Source: Streptomyces sp. NBC_01335
Lineage (GTDB): Bacteria > Actinomycetota > Actinomycetes > Streptomycetales > Streptomycetaceae
Assembly: GCF_035953295.1 (NCBI RefSeq)
Contig: NZ_CP108370.1
Location: forward strand, 7,487,001 to 7,551,000
Length of the DNA stretch: 64,000 bases
Reading direction: 5' to 3'
The notes beneath the pieces were generated by a model, which did not search any database, had not been told where the DNA came from, and was given only the letters and a program-made list of their open reading frames with translations. Positions 54,813-64,000 of this stretch are shown piece after piece (within the stretch, counting starts at the first letter, position 1; the number at the start of each line of letters is the position of its first letter). The position numbers and the translations under genes are program-made.

Positions 54813-55982
54813 ATGAGGGTCGGACTGCTCACCCGCGAGTACCCCCCCGGCGTGTACGGCGGCGCCGGCGTGCACGTCGAGTTCCTGGCGCGCGAACTAC
54901 GGCCACTGGTCGATCTCGCCGTGCACGCCTGGGGTGAACCCGACGGGCGGGAGGACGGCGTGCACTGGCACCGCCCGGCACTCCCGGCCGACGCCAACGA
55001 CGCGCTGCGGGCGCTCTCCGTGGACCTGTCGATGGCCGCCGCCCTCGGCGACCGCGACCTGGTCCACTCGCACACCTGGTACACCAACCTCGCCGGCCAC
55101 CTCGCCAAGCTCCAGCACGGCGTCCCGCACGTGGTCACCTGCCACTCGCTGGAACCCCTGCGTCCCTGGAAGGCCGAGCAGCTCGGCGGCGGATACGCCC
55201 TCTCCGGGTGGGCCGAGCGCACCGCCCTCGCCTCCGCCGACGCGGTCGTCGCGGTGTCGCACGGCATGCGCGACGACATCCTCGCCTGCTACCCGGAGCT
55301 CGACGCGGCCAGGGTGCGGGTCATCCACAACGGCATCGACACCAGCCTCTACGCCCCCGACCCCGGCACGGACGTCCTCGCCCGGCTCGGCATCGACCCG
55401 GACCGGCCGTACGTCCTGTTCGTCGGGCGCATCACCCGCCAGAAGGGCGTCCCGCACCTGCTGCGCGCCGCGCGCCTCCTGGAGCCGGGCACCCAGCTGG
55501 TGTTGTGCGCCGGAGCCGCCGACACCCCCGAACTCGCCGAGGAGTTCCGCCTCGCGTACGAGGAACTCGACGCCGGCCGCAAGGGCGTGCACTGGATCCC
55601 GCAGATGCTCGACCGGCCCGACATCGTCCAACTCCTCACCCATGCGGCGGTGTTCGTCTGCCCCTCGGTGTACGAGCCGCTCGGCATCGTCAACCTGGAG
55701 GCGATGGCGTGCGGTACCCCCGTGGTCGCCTCCGCCGTCGGCGGTATCCCCGAGGTGGTGGAAGACGGGGTCACGGGGGTACTCGTCCACTACGACGAGA
55801 AGGAGCCGGACCGGTTCGAACTGCGGCTCGCCCAGGCCTTGAACGAAGTGGTCGGCGATCCCGCCGGGGCCCGGAGGATGGGCGCGGCCGGACGGCGGCG
55901 CGCCGTCGAGGAGTTCGGGTGGGACCGGGTGGCCGGCCGCACCGCGGAGCTGTACCGGGAGATCTGCGCGGCAGGTGAGTGA
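54813..55982 (+). CDS. glgA: Glycogen synthase, corynebacterial GT4 type
   Basis: The 389-residue GT-B glycosyltransferase has [12 protein letters not shown] at the N-terminal sugar site and [18 protein letters not shown] in the nucleotide-sugar site. It matches actinobacterial GlgA/GlgM, which transfers glucose from ADP-glucose to make maltose-1-phosphate or glycogen. ATG 54813 is preferred; GTG 54795 in frame opens with MSDHQG. It is followed by glgC in the same direction, so the two make and use ADP-glucose. Confidence 0.9.
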   Translation: MRVGLLTREYPPGVYGGAGVHVEFLARELRPLVDLAVHAWGEPDGREDGVHWHRPALPADANDALRALSVDLSMAAALGDRDLVHSHTWYTNLAGHLAKLQHGVPHVVTCHSLEPLRPWKAEQLGGGYALSGWAERTALASADAVVAVSHGMRDDILACYPELDAARVRVIHNGIDTSLYAPDPGTDVLARLGIDPDRPYVLFVGRITRQKGVPHLLRAARLLEPGTQLVLCAGAADTPELAEEFRLAYEELDAGRKGVHWIPQMLDRPDIVQLLTHAAVFVCPSVYEPLGIVNLEAMACGTPVVASAVGGIPEVVEDGVTGVLVHYDEKEPDRFELRLAQALNEVVGDPAGARRMGAAGRRRAVEEFGWDRVAGRTAELYREICAAGE

Positions 55983-56025
55983 CCACCGGCAAAGGCGCCG
56001 GTGGAGGTCGGACAAAGGGGCGGCG

Positions 56026-57243
56026 ATGCGCGGTGGACCTTCGGTGCTCGGAATCGTACTCGCGGGAGGGGAGGGCAAGCGGCTGATGCCGCTCACCGCC
56101 GACCGGGCCAAACCGGCGGTGACGTTCGGAGGTACGTACCGGCTGGTCGACTTCGTCCTGTCCAGCCTGGTCAACGCGGACGTGCTGCGCATCTGCGTAC
56201 TGACCCAGTACAAGTCGCACTCGCTGGACCGGCACGTCTCCACGACCTGGCGGATGTCCAGCCTGCTGGGCAACTACGTCACACCGGTGCCCGCGCAGCA
56301 ACGGCTGGGCCCACGCTGGTACTTGGGGAGCGCCGACGCCATCCTCCAGTCGCTCAACCTGGTCCACGACGAACAGCCGGACTACGTGGCCGTGTTCGGC
56401 GCCGACCACGTCTACCGCATGGACCCGCGCCAGATGCTGGCCAAGCACATCGACAACGGGGCGGGCGTCACCGTCGCCGGGATCAAGGTGCCGCGCGCGG
56501 AGGCGTCCGCGTTCGGCGTCATCACGCCCGGCACCGACGGCACCCAGGTCGAGAGATTCCTGGAGAAGCCCACCGACCCGCCCGGCCTGCCGGGCGACCC
56601 CGACCGGGTCTTCGCCTCCATGGGCAACTACCTCTTCACCACGAAGGTCCTGGTGGACGCGTTGCACCGGGACGCCGAGGACCCGCACTCGGTCCACGAC
56701 ATGGGCGGCTCGATCCTGCCGATGCTCACCGCGCGCGGACAGGCCCAGGTCTACGACTTCGACGAGAACCGCGTGCCCGGCGAGACGTCCGTACAACACG
56801 GCTACTGGCGTGACGTGGGCACGCTCGACGCCTACTACGACGCCCACATGGACCTGCTCTCCGACCGGCCGGCCTTCAGCCTCGACAACCGTCGCTGGCC
56901 CATCTACACCCACGCCGGTCCGCTGCCGCCCGCGAGAATCGTGGCCGGCGGGATCGCGAGCGAGTCGGTCATCAGCCCCGGCTGCGTGATCCGCGGCCAG
57001 GTCTCCCGGTCGGTCCTCTCACCCGGCGTCGTCGTCGCCGAGGGGGCCGTCGTCCAGGGGTCGGTGCTGCACGACAACGTGCGGGTGGGACGCGGGGCCA
57101 TCGTGCGGGGGGCGATCCTCGACAAGAACGTCGACGTGCCTCCCGGCGCGGCGATCGGCGTCAACCCGGAGCGGGACCGGGAGTTCTACACGGTCTCCGG
57201 CAACGGTGTCATCGCCCTCGGAAAGGGCCAGCCGGTGCGCTGA
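56026..57243 (+). CDS. glgC: Glucose-1-phosphate adenylyltransferase
   Basis: The 405-residue enzyme makes ADP-glucose for glycogen. It has the nucleotide loop ([16 protein letters not shown]), the glucose-1-phosphate site ([18 protein letters not shown]) and a C-terminal left-handed beta-helix ([20 protein letters not shown]). ATG 56026 follows AAAGGGG by 6 bases; GTG 55975 in frame overlaps glgA and is less likely. It lies 43 bases after glgA. Confidence 0.95.
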   Translation: MRGGPSVLGIVLAGGEGKRLMPLTADRAKPAVTFGGTYRLVDFVLSSLVNADVLRICVLTQYKSHSLDRHVSTTWRMSSLLGNYVTPVPAQQRLGPRWYLGSADAILQSLNLVHDEQPDYVAVFGADHVYRMDPRQMLAKHIDNGAGVTVAGIKVPRAEASAFGVITPGTDGTQVERFLEKPTDPPGLPGDPDRVFASMGNYLFTTKVLVDALHRDAEDPHSVHDMGGSILPMLTARGQAQVYDFDENRVPGETSVQHGYWRDVGTLDAYYDAHMDLLSDRPAFSLDNRRWPIYTHAGPLPPARIVAGGIASESVISPGCVIRGQVSRSVLSPGVVVAEGAVVQGSVLHDNVRVGRGAIVRGAILDKNVDVPPGAAIGVNPERDREFYTVSGNGVIALGKGQPVR

Positions 57244-57270
57244 GGGTGAGGCCGGTGCGCTGAGGGTGAG
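57231..57270. repeat. 20-bp perfect tandem duplication over the glgC stop
   Basis: GCCGGTGCGCTGAGGGTGAG occurs at 57231-57250 and 57251-57270. The first copy contains the glgC stop codon (57241-57243). Confidence 0.85.
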
Positions 57271-57310
57271 GAGCGGCCCGGCGCGTCCGGGCCGAGCCCG
57301 CCGGTCCAGG

Positions 57311-57392
57311 GCCGAGGCTTCGCGGAGCCGAGGCTCTTTCGGGGCTGAGGTTCTTCGGAGCCGAGGCTCTTCCGGATCCGAGGTTCAGGAAC
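57311..57392. repeat. Five imperfect 16-17-bp tandem repeats
   Basis: Units of the type CCGAGGCTCTTTCGGGG repeat with C/T changes between glgC and the 3' end of the next gene. The last unit includes the stop codon of the ATPase-domain gene (57387-57385). Confidence 0.7.
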
Positions 57393-57885
57393 CGAGCCGG
57401 AACTCGGCCCGGATCCGCTTGCCCACCGGGACCGCCTCCGCCGTCACCTGGTCGCAGAGCGCCACCACGATCTCCATGCCGTGCCCGCCGAGCCGCGAAG
57501 GGTCGGGGGAGTACAGCACCGGCAGCGCGGTGCTGCTGTCGTAGACCGTCACACTCACGCTCTCGGCGGTGCCCTCCAGCTCCAGGAGGTACGGGCCGTG
57601 GCTGTAGCGGTCCGCGTTGGTGACCAGCTCGCTGACCGTCAGCATCAGATCGCTGCGGGTGTGGGCGCCGAGCGGGGCGAACCACTCGGCCGCGAGCCGG
57701 GTCAGGAACCGGTCCGCCAGGGCGCGCGCCTGCGCGATGCACCCGGGCTCACCGTCGAACACCTCCGCCGTGAGGAGTACGTCGGTGCAGGGAATGCCAG
57801 GTCCGGGTAGGTCCGGCAACGAAGCGGCCTGTTCGTTCATGTGCTCCAGCCAGGGCCCGGCGGGGGAGGTGAGAGTCGTTGTCAC
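57385..57885 (-). CDS. RsbW-like ATP-binding regulator (HATPase_c_2)
   Basis: The 166-residue protein holds a GHKL-type ATPase domain with the N-box SELVTNADRYSHG and the glycine motif LGGHGMEIV. Such proteins act as anti-sigma or anti-anti-sigma kinases in Streptomyces. GTG 57885 is used. It lies next to response-regulator and SigB-like genes, so it may belong to their partner-switching circuit; its direct partner is not known. Confidence 0.82.
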   Translation of the reverse strand: MTTTLTSPAGPWLEHMNEQAASLPDLPGPGIPCTDVLLTAEVFDGEPGCIAQARALADRFLTRLAAEWFAPLGAHTRSDLMLTVSELVTNADRYSHGPYLLELEGTAESVSVTVYDSSTALPVLYSPDPSRLGGHGMEIVVALCDQVTAEAVPVGKRIRAEFRLGS

Positions 57886-57948
57886 GGGAGCCGTCTACCC
57901 CGGCCGGGGCATCCCACTCCTGCTGAATCCGGAAAACCGCCGACGGGC

Positions 57949-58392
57949 TCATGTACGCCCGGGAAGGCGCACCACCGTCACGAAGAAGTCGTCGATCTGG
58001 CGGACCGCCGCGATGAACTGGTCCAGGTCGACCGGCTTGGTGACATAGGCGTTGGCGTGCAGTTTGTAGCTGCGCAGGATGTCCTCCTCGGCGGAGGACG
58101 TGGTCAGCACCACCACCGGGATCGTGGCCAGCTCCGCGTCGCTCTTGATCTGCTCCAGCACCTGGCGGCCGTCGTACTTCGGCAGGTTCAGGTCGAGCAG
58201 GATCAGGTCCGGCCGGGGAGCCCCCGCGTGCGGGCCGCGCCGGTAGAGGAAGTCCAGCGCCTCCTGCCCGTCGCGCACCACGTGCAGGGTGTTGCGGATC
58301 TTGTTGTCCTCGAACGCCTCGCGCGTCATGAGCTCGTCACCGGGGTCGTCCTCCACCAGGAGGACCTCGATGGGCTGTACGGAACTGGTCAC
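57949..58392 (-). CDS. Stand-alone response regulator (Rcp1-like)
   Basis: The 147-residue protein is a single receiver domain with LVEDDPGDELM, phospho-acceptor Asp in LILLDLNLP, Thr in VLTTSS and Lys in VTKPVD. It has no output domain. Its GTG (58392) overlaps the kinase stop (GTGA), so it is coupled to the kinase gene. It probably relays phosphate from the adjacent CHASE3 kinase. Confidence 0.9.
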   Translation of the reverse strand: MTSSVQPIEVLLVEDDPGDELMTREAFEDNKIRNTLHVVRDGQEALDFLYRRGPHAGAPRPDLILLDLNLPKYDGRQVLEQIKSDAELATIPVVVLTTSSAEEDILRSYKLHANAYVTKPVDLDQFIAAVRQIDDFFVTVVRLPGRT

Positions 58393-60014
58393 GTGGCATC
58401 TCCCGACGGGGCGGCGAGCAGGGCGGGAGCCAGGAGCTCCGCCGTGGTGTGCGTGGGGGCATCCGGGCTGACGGGCAGGGTGAAGTGGATCAGCGTACCC
58501 TCAACCGGCTCCGGGTCCAGCCAGATCCGGCCCCCGTGGAACTCGATGATCTTGCGGCAGAGGGAGAGCCCGATGCCGGTGCCGTCGTAGGCGTCCCTGG
58601 CGTGCAGCCGCTGGAAGATGATGAACACCTTGTCCGCGAACTCCGGCGCGATGCCGATGCCGTTGTCCGCCACCGTGAAGTGCCACACCTCGTCCTCGCG
58701 GACACACCCCACCTCGATCCGGCAGGGAACGTCCGCGCGGCGGAACTTCACCGCGTTGCCGATCAGGTTCTGCCACACCATCGCCAGCGTCGTGGAGTCG
58801 CCGAGCACCTCCGGCAGGGCATCGTCCCGGACGACCTCCGCGTCCGCGTCCTCGATCGCCAGCGTCAGATTGGCCAGCGCGCGGTCGAGCCCGCGCTCCA
58901 TGTCCACCGGCTGCCAGCTCTCGTGCACCCGGCCCACCCGCGAGAAGGTGAGCAGGTCGTTGATGAGGACCTGCATCCGCTTCGCGCCGTCCACCGCGAA
59001 GTCGATGTACTGCTTGCCACGCGCGTCCAGCTCGTCGCCGTACCGCTTCTCCAGCAGCTGGCAGAAGGACGCCACCTTCCGCAGCGGCTCCTGGAGGTCG
59101 TGCGAGGCGACGTACGCGAACTGCTCCAGCTCCGCGTTGGAACGCCGCAGCTCCTCCGTCTGCTCGGCGAGCAGGGTCTCCCGGCTCCGCGACTCCGCGA
59201 GCTCGTCCACCAGCCGGACCCGCATGGACTCGACGGCCGTCGCCACCGACCGCACGTCCGAGGGCCCGCGCACGTCGATCTTCCCCTCGTACGTCCCCGA
59301 CCTGACCTCGTCCGAGGCGGCGCGCAACCGGTTCAGCGGCCTGCCGACCACCCGGTGGAAGAGCAGGCTCAGTGCCACCACGGAGGCGAGGAACCCCGCG
59401 ATCAGCGCCAGGAGCACCCGGTCACGGGTCGCGCGGGCGTCGTCCAACTGGTCACGGGCGTGGTCACGGGCCTCGTCCAGGTGGTCCTGCTGGGCGCCGT
59501 AGAGAGCGCGCAGCCCGTCGAACTCCTTTTTGCTCTGGAGCAGCGGCGCCGACGCCTCACCGGTGGGGCCGCTGGCCCGCACCGCTCCGATCAGCGGTTC
59601 GGCCTGCGAGGTGCGCCACTTCTCGGCCGCCGCGGCGATCCGGTCCAGGTCACCGGCGTACGGCTGCTCGGACCCGACCAGCTCCCGCACCCGGGCCAGC
59701 CGCTCCTTCTCGTCGCGCTGACCCTGTCTGAACGGTTCGAGGAACGAGTCGTCGCCGGTGAGTACGAAGCCCCGGACACCGGTCTCCTGGTTGAGCAGCG
59801 CGTTCTGGAGCTGGAAGGAGGCGGAGCGCGCCGGCTGGACCCGGTCGACCAGCTCCGTCGTCCGCGCCGACATCTCGTTGAGGACGACCGCGCCGATGAC
59901 CAGACACGTGACGACCACGACGACGAAGCCACCCAGGATGAGGTGGACCCAGCTCTGCACCGACAACCGTGAGGCGCCTCCAGCGCGTATGGGCTTCCCC
60001 TGGGGATCAGCCAT
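58389..60014 (-). CDS. CHASE3-HAMP histidine kinase
   Basis: The 541-residue kinase has a membrane helix (about 24-47), an extracellular CHASE3 sensor (about 48-205, with the ETGVRGFVLTGDDSFL motif), a second helix, HAMP, a HisKA domain with SHDLQEPLRK, and a HATPase domain (NLIGNAVKF, DNGIGIAPEF, GTGIGLSLC). It senses an unknown external signal. The ATG overlaps the phosphatase stop by 8 bases and the stop overlaps the response-regulator start. Confidence 0.92.
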   Translation of the reverse strand: MADPQGKPIRAGGASRLSVQSWVHLILGGFVVVVVTCLVIGAVVLNEMSARTTELVDRVQPARSASFQLQNALLNQETGVRGFVLTGDDSFLEPFRQGQRDEKERLARVRELVGSEQPYAGDLDRIAAAAEKWRTSQAEPLIGAVRASGPTGEASAPLLQSKKEFDGLRALYGAQQDHLDEARDHARDQLDDARATRDRVLLALIAGFLASVVALSLLFHRVVGRPLNRLRAASDEVRSGTYEGKIDVRGPSDVRSVATAVESMRVRLVDELAESRSRETLLAEQTEELRRSNAELEQFAYVASHDLQEPLRKVASFCQLLEKRYGDELDARGKQYIDFAVDGAKRMQVLINDLLTFSRVGRVHESWQPVDMERGLDRALANLTLAIEDADAEVVRDDALPEVLGDSTTLAMVWQNLIGNAVKFRRADVPCRIEVGCVREDEVWHFTVADNGIGIAPEFADKVFIIFQRLHARDAYDGTGIGLSLCRKIIEFHGGRIWLDPEPVEGTLIHFTLPVSPDAPTHTTAELLAPALLAAPSGDAT

Positions 60015-61281
60015 TGTTTTCCACCTTTTCCCAGCTCAGATGCAGTACGGCCACGTCGTCCGCGAGCCCGCCGAAGGGCGCGGCCCCGGCCGTGGCCCCC
60101 GCCACGAGGGCGTCGATGAACGGCCGGGCCGCCAGCTCCGAACAGCCCTGCGCCATCGCGAGGAGCCCTTCCTCACCGAGGCGGCTGTCGGGGCCGGTAC
60201 GCCCCTCGAAGAGACCGTCCGTGAAGAGCACCAGACTGCTGTCCGGGCCCAGCGTCAGCTCGCTCTCCGACCAGTGCCGCGCCCCCGGCAGCAGCCCGAG
60301 CGCCATGCCGGTCTCGGGCTCCACCCAGGAGATCTCGCTGCCCTGGCGCAGCAGCAGACCCGGGTGCCCGGCGCGCACGATGCCCACCCGGCTTCCGTCC
60401 GGCGGGAAGGTGAGCGTGGTCACCGTCGCGAAGAGGTGCGGGTCGGAACGCTCCGCCACCAGTATCTCCTCCAGGAGATTGGTCTGGTCGAGCGGGCTGG
60501 TGCCGCAGAGCACCGCGGTACGCCAGGCCACCCGCAGACAGACCCCGAGCGCGGCCTCGGCCGCGCCGTGGCCCGACACGTCCCCTATGACCGCGTGCAC
60601 CGTTCCGTCCGCGGTCTGCACCACGTCGTAGAAGTCACCGCTCAGCAGCGCGTGGACCCGCCCCGGTTCGTAGCGGGCCACCGCCTCGAAACGGTCGTCA
60701 CGCAGCAGCGGCACCGGCAGCAGACCCCGTTCCAGGCGGGCGTTCTCCTGGGCCATCTGCTGGTTGGCCCGCAGCGCCGCCGCGGCCCGCTCCACCTGCT
60801 TGCGCTGGAGGGCGTACCGGATCGCGCGGCCCAGCGTCTCCGGATCGAGCCGGCCCTTGGCCAGGTAGTCCTGGGCACCGTTGGCCACGGCCGAGAGCCC
60901 GGTACCCGCCTCCGTCAGTCCGGTCAGCACCACGATGGCCGCGTCGCTGGACGCCTCCACGATCTGCGTCACGGCGTCGAGCCCGTGCACGTCGGGAAGG
61001 TGCAGATCGAGCAACACACAGACGGGGGTGCGGCAGGTCCGCAGGAACTGTCGTGCCTCCGCCAGCGTCTTGCACCAGGTGAGCGAGGGGTCGAGGTCGC
61101 TGTCGGAGAGCATCTCCTCGACCAGGAGGGCGTCCCCGGCATCGTCCTCCACCAGAAGGATCACCGCGTCCACGCCCCATACGGAGCCGTTCGCGGCCGC
61201 GACGGCCGTCTTCTGCTGCGCGGGAACCGCGGCGGGTCCCGCCTGACGGACCGGCACACCCCTCGTGGGCAGCTCGGTCAC
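60007..61281 (-). CDS. Receiver-SpoIIE/PP2C phosphatase fusion
   Basis: The 424-residue protein has an N-terminal receiver domain (LVEDDAGDALL, Asp in VLLDLHLPDVHG) and a C-terminal PPM/SpoIIE phosphatase with metal ligands in SGDFYD, IGDVSGHG, LFTDGLFEGR and LADDVAVL. Such proteins dephosphorylate anti-anti-sigma factors. GTG 61281 is used, with GGGGGTGGA upstream; a longer reading from 61347 lacks support. It is the first gene of a coupled phosphatase-kinase-response-regulator set. Confidence 0.9.
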   Translation of the reverse strand: MTELPTRGVPVRQAGPAAVPAQQKTAVAAANGSVWGVDAVILLVEDDAGDALLVEEMLSDSDLDPSLTWCKTLAEARQFLRTCRTPVCVLLDLHLPDVHGLDAVTQIVEASSDAAIVVLTGLTEAGTGLSAVANGAQDYLAKGRLDPETLGRAIRYALQRKQVERAAAALRANQQMAQENARLERGLLPVPLLRDDRFEAVARYEPGRVHALLSGDFYDVVQTADGTVHAVIGDVSGHGAAEAALGVCLRVAWRTAVLCGTSPLDQTNLLEEILVAERSDPHLFATVTTLTFPPDGSRVGIVRAGHPGLLLRQGSEISWVEPETGMALGLLPGARHWSESELTLGPDSSLVLFTDGLFEGRTGPDSRLGEEGLLAMAQGCSELAARPFIDALVAGATAGAAPFGGLADDVAVLHLSWEKVENNG

Positions 61282-61340
61282 ACTCCACCCCCTCGTAAGG
61301 AAGGCGCGGGTTTCCCCACGCCACGCCTGGAAGCATAAAT

Positions 61341-61376
61341 GACCCACGCCCGGTGCCGGAGCGCCGGACGTGGGTC
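61341..61376 (-). terminator. Terminator of the sigma-factor gene
   Basis: GACCCACG-C-CCGG pairs with CCGG-A-CGTGGGTC (61341-61353 with 61364-61376, one mismatch). On the minus strand it is followed by ATTTATG. Confidence 0.7.
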
Positions 61377-61428
61377 TCGGGAGGGCCGGCCGGAGCGAGT
61401 CCGGCGGCTGCTCCGACTGGAAGCCGCC

Positions 61429-62349
61429 TTACTCCTCGACGGACATCCCGGCGCGCAGCCGCGCCACGATCCGGCTCAGCAGCCGCGACACGTGCATCTG
61501 CGAGACGCCCAGCTCCGCGCCGATCTGCGCCTGGGTCATCTCCTGCCCGAACCGCATCTGCACGATGCGGCGCTCGCGGTCGTCGAGCTGCTCCAGCAGC
61601 GGCGCGAGGGTGTGCAGGTTCTCGACCGTCTCCATGGCGGGGTCCCGCTCGCCCAGCATTTCGGCGTAGGCGCGCTGGTCCTGGCCGTCGTCGCTGTCGG
61701 AGGACGGGGTGTCGAGCGAGCCGGCCGAGTAGCCGTTGGCGGCGACCAGACCCTCGATGATCTCCTCCTCGGAGAGGTCGAGGTGGGCCGAGAGCTCCTT
61801 CACCGTGGGGTCGCGGTCCAGCTGCGAGGAGAGCTGCTCCTTCGCCTTGGCCAGTTCCACGCGCAGCTCCTGGAGACGGCGCGGCACGTGCACGGACCAG
61901 GTGGTGTCGCGGAAGAACCGCTTGATCTCACCCACGATGTACGGCACCGCGAACGTGGCGAACTCCACCTCGCGGGAGAGGTCGAACCGGTCGATCGCCT
62001 TGATCAGGCCGATCGTGCCGACCTGGATGATGTCCTCGGTGTCGTCCCCGCCCCGGTTGCGGAACCGCGAGGCCGCGAACCGCACCAGTGAGAGATTCAT
62101 CTCGATCAGTGTGTTGCGGGCGTACTGGTGCTCGCGGGTGCCTTCCTCGACCGTCTGGAGGCGGTCGAAGAAGATCTTCGAGAGGGCCCGCGCGTCCTGC
62201 GGGGCCACCTTCCCGGCCTCCTCGATCCAGGGCAGTTCGCCCTGACCCGTCTCCGTACCGACACCGGCAGGTGTCCGCGTTCCCGCCCGGTCGTGCAACG
62301 ACGCCTCCGCGGCGTCGGTTCCGGTGGTTCGCAGTGACATCGCCGTCAT
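61429..62349 (-). CDS. SigB/SigF-family RNA polymerase sigma factor
   Basis: The 306-residue sigma factor has regions 2 (NLSLVRFAASRFRNRG, DIIQVGTIGLIKAIDRFD), 3 (SVHVPRRLQEL) and 4 (DDRERRIVQMRFGQEMTQ, GVSQMHVSRLLSRIV) of the SigB stress-response group. ATG 62349 follows GGGAGGG. It lies directly upstream of the phosphatase-kinase-response-regulator genes, all on the same strand, and is probably controlled by partner switching. No anti-sigma antagonist gene is seen besides the HATPase at 57385. Confidence 0.93.
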   Translation of the reverse strand: MTAMSLRTTGTDAAEASLHDRAGTRTPAGVGTETGQGELPWIEEAGKVAPQDARALSKIFFDRLQTVEEGTREHQYARNTLIEMNLSLVRFAASRFRNRGGDDTEDIIQVGTIGLIKAIDRFDLSREVEFATFAVPYIVGEIKRFFRDTTWSVHVPRRLQELRVELAKAKEQLSSQLDRDPTVKELSAHLDLSEEEIIEGLVAANGYSAGSLDTPSSDSDDGQDQRAYAEMLGERDPAMETVENLHTLAPLLEQLDDRERRIVQMRFGQEMTQAQIGAELGVSQMHVSRLLSRIVARLRAGMSVEE

Positions 62350-62691
62350 GGTGTCGCCCTCCCTGTTGCCGTAGCTGTCGGTCCGGCGTCTGCCCGGGTA
62401 TTCCGGAGTCATGCCTGCCGATTTCAGAAATTTTCGCGGAGATCCGGTCGGCGTGATGCGTGGGCCGCGTCACCGCACCGCCCGGGCCGCACCCGCCTCC
62501 GCGCGCGCGGAGCATGTGTACACCCGGACGGAGGAGGGGTGCGCACATGGCAGACTTGACCGGGTGTCCGCGCCCGCGACGACCGGTGGCCCGCGGGGCA
62601 GGCGGTGTCCGGCGGAACGTGGCCGGGGTCACGACGACCTGACCGACTCCGATCCGCCGACACCACCCAGGACGACAGAGGAAGCAGCAGC
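62350..62691. promoter_or_regulatory. Divergent intergenic region between the sigma gene and the SDR gene
   Basis: About 340 bases carrying the promoters of two divergent genes. No clear SigB-type GGGTAC element reading leftwards was found. An AT-rich patch with GAAATTTTCG lies at about 62427-62436. No small gene is supported. Confidence 0.4.
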
Positions 62692-64000
62692 ATGACGGTG
62701 ACAGAGGAAAGCCAGGGACTCGCGCCCGACATCGAGGACTTCGGTCCCGGTATCGCTCCGGAGCGGCTGGCCGTCTGCCTGAGCGTGCTGGACGAGCTCG
62801 ACTCCATCGACGTCGACCACCCCGACGCCATCAAGGTGCGACGGGCCACCGCCGGGATCTACCGGACGGTGAAGCAGCGTCGCCGCCAGGAGCGCCGCGC
62901 CGCCAAGACGGCCCACGACAAGGCCGTCACCGAGGCGACCGCGACCGGTTCCGCCGAGCGGATCGACGACGAGACGCAGGGCGTCCTGCCCTCCTCCTCG
63001 GCCACCGCGGAGATCGCGGGCATCCTCCAGCGGCCGCGCTCCTGCTACATCTGCAAGACCCGCTACACCGAGGTGGACGCCTTCTACCACCAGCTCTGCC
63101 AGGACTGCGCCCGCGAGAACAGGGCCCGGCGCGACGCGCGGACGGACCTCACGGGCCGCCGCGCACTGCTCACCGGCGGCCGGGCGAAGATCGGCATGTA
63201 CATCGCGCTGCGGCTGCTGCGCGACGGCGCCCACACCACGATCACGACCCGCTTCCCGAACGACGCGATCCGCCGCTTCAAGGCGATGCCGGACAGCAAC
63301 GAGTGGATCCACCGGCTGAAGATCGTCGGCATCGACCTCCGCGACCCCGCCCAGGTCGTCGCGCTGGCCGACTCCGTCGCGGCCGAGGGCCCGCTGGACA
63401 TCCTGATCAACAACGCGGCGCAGACCGTACGCCGGTCCCCGCAGGCGTACAGCGAACTGCTCGCCGCCGAGTCGGCCCCGCTGCCCGCCGGGGTACTGCC
63501 GCCGGCCGAGGTCATCGGCACCTTCGGCAGCGGCAGCGTCGACCGGGTGGCCGCGCTGCCCGCCGCCCGCAGGGAGGGGCTGACCGCCGCCGACGTCACC
63601 GGTCTCGCGCTGGTCACCGGATCCGCCTCACTGGAGCGCATCGCGGCCGGCACGGCCATCGACGCGGGCGGGCTCGTACCCGACCTGCACGACACCAACA
63701 GCTGGATCCAGACGGTGGAGGAGGTCGAGCCGATCGAACTCCTGGAGGTGCAGCTCTGCAACTCCACCGCGCCGTTCATCCTGATCAGCCGTCTGCGTCC
63801 GGCGATGGCCGCCGCCGCGGGCCGGGCGTACGTGGTCAACGTCTCCGCCATGGAAGGCGTTTTCGGCCGCGGCTACAAGGGAGCGGGCCACCCGCACACC
63901 AACATGGCCAAGGCCGCCCTGAACATGCTGACGCGCACCAGCGCCCAGGAGATGTTCGAGAAGGACCGCATCCTGATGACGGCCGTCGACACCGGCTGGA
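62692..64000 (+). CDS. SDR-like protein with an internal zinc-ribbon motif (partial)
   Basis: About 436 codons are visible before the right edge. The N-terminal 110 or so residues are charged and helical. A CYICK...CQDC four-cysteine motif (about 122-142) suggests a zinc ribbon. From about residue 155 a short-chain dehydrogenase fold follows: LTGGRAKIGMYIAL in the nucleotide loop, LDILINNAAQT, and VNVSAMEGVF with the catalytic Ser. At the place of YxxxK the sequence reads TNMAK, so the Tyr is missing. The enzyme may have lost or changed activity. ATG 62692 follows a weak GGAAG. It is divergent from the sigma gene. Confidence 0.8.
   Translation, partial: MTVTEESQGLAPDIEDFGPGIAPERLAVCLSVLDELDSIDVDHPDAIKVRRATAGIYRTVKQRRRQERRAAKTAHDKAVTEATATGSAERIDDETQGVLPSSSATAEIAGILQRPRSCYICKTRYTEVDAFYHQLCQDCARENRARRDARTDLTGRRALLTGGRAKIGMYIALRLLRDGAHTTITTRFPNDAIRRFKAMPDSNEWIHRLKIVGIDLRDPAQVVALADSVAAEGPLDILINNAAQTVRRSPQAYSELLAAESAPLPAGVLPPAEVIGTFGSGSVDRVAALPAARREGLTAADVTGLALVTGSASLERIAAGTAIDAGGLVPDLHDTNSWIQTVEEVEPIELLEVQLCNSTAPFILISRLRPAMAAAAGRAYVVNVSAMEGVFGRGYKGAGHPHTNMAKAALNMLTRTSAQEMFEKDRILMTAVDTGW

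Overview
The window looks like accessory chromosome of a Streptomyces-type actinomycete. GC content is very high, third codon positions are almost all G/C, GTG and TTG starts are frequent, and several promoters look leaderless. The gene set also fits: secreted xylan-active enzymes, a streptogrisin-like protease, PanD, corynebacterial-type GlgA with GlgC, an encapsulin, an Rpf-type cell-wall protein and a SigB-like sigma factor.

1-9.95 kb is a hemicellulose locus: partial GH62 arabinofuranosidase, GH10 xylanase with CBM13 (xlnA), GH43 xylosidase, LacI regulator, CocE/NonD-type hydrolase, GH51 arabinofuranosidase and an ABC sugar permease. XlnA and the LacI gene look intact, but GH43, the CocE-like gene and GH51 carry frameshifts and the permease has lost its start and its partner genes. 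10-16.4 kb holds a methyltransferase, a SigE-family ECF sigma factor coupled to a membrane protein, a DUF3592 protein, and a large Tat-exported protein under a perfect 14-bp palindrome.

16.4-38.7 kb is a gene graveyard mixed with intact genes. Remnants include a Shedu-like (DUF4263) C-terminus, an excisionase-like HTH, a CE2 esterase piece, a DedA N-terminus, a broken IS256-family element, an IS5-family piece, a 3' piece of a second gnd facing a 3' piece of an F420-type oxidoreductase, an alpha/beta-hydrolase 5' piece joined to the 3' part of cas1, a cas2 stub running into a small CRISPR array, and a carboxylesterase stub. Intact genes in between include panD, a DAP-decarboxylase-like enzyme with an XRE/TPR regulator, a DyP peroxidase plus encapsulin shell pair with a cargo-loading tail, a quinone oxidoreductase with a TetR regulator, and a complete gnd.

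38.8-64 kb looks undamaged. It carries a DinB-like protein; a secreted S1 protease with an 18-bp palindrome at its promoter; an ABC importer plus GH1 beta-glucosidase operon with a divergent ROK regulator; GNATs; a TetR/methyltransferase pair whose leaderless promoter sits in two operators; an FAD oxidoreductase; an Rpf-LysM-M23 protein; a DMT transporter; glgA and glgC; and a signalling block (HATPase, response regulator, CHASE3 kinase, receiver-phosphatase, SigB-like sigma factor). An unusual zinc-ribbon SDR protein runs off the right edge.

No tRNA, rRNA or replication origin was seen. Most family names come from motif recognition by eye; no database search was possible. Frameshifts could in principle be sequencing errors, but their restriction to about 3-34 kb and their association with truncations and gene junctions argue that many are real decay.
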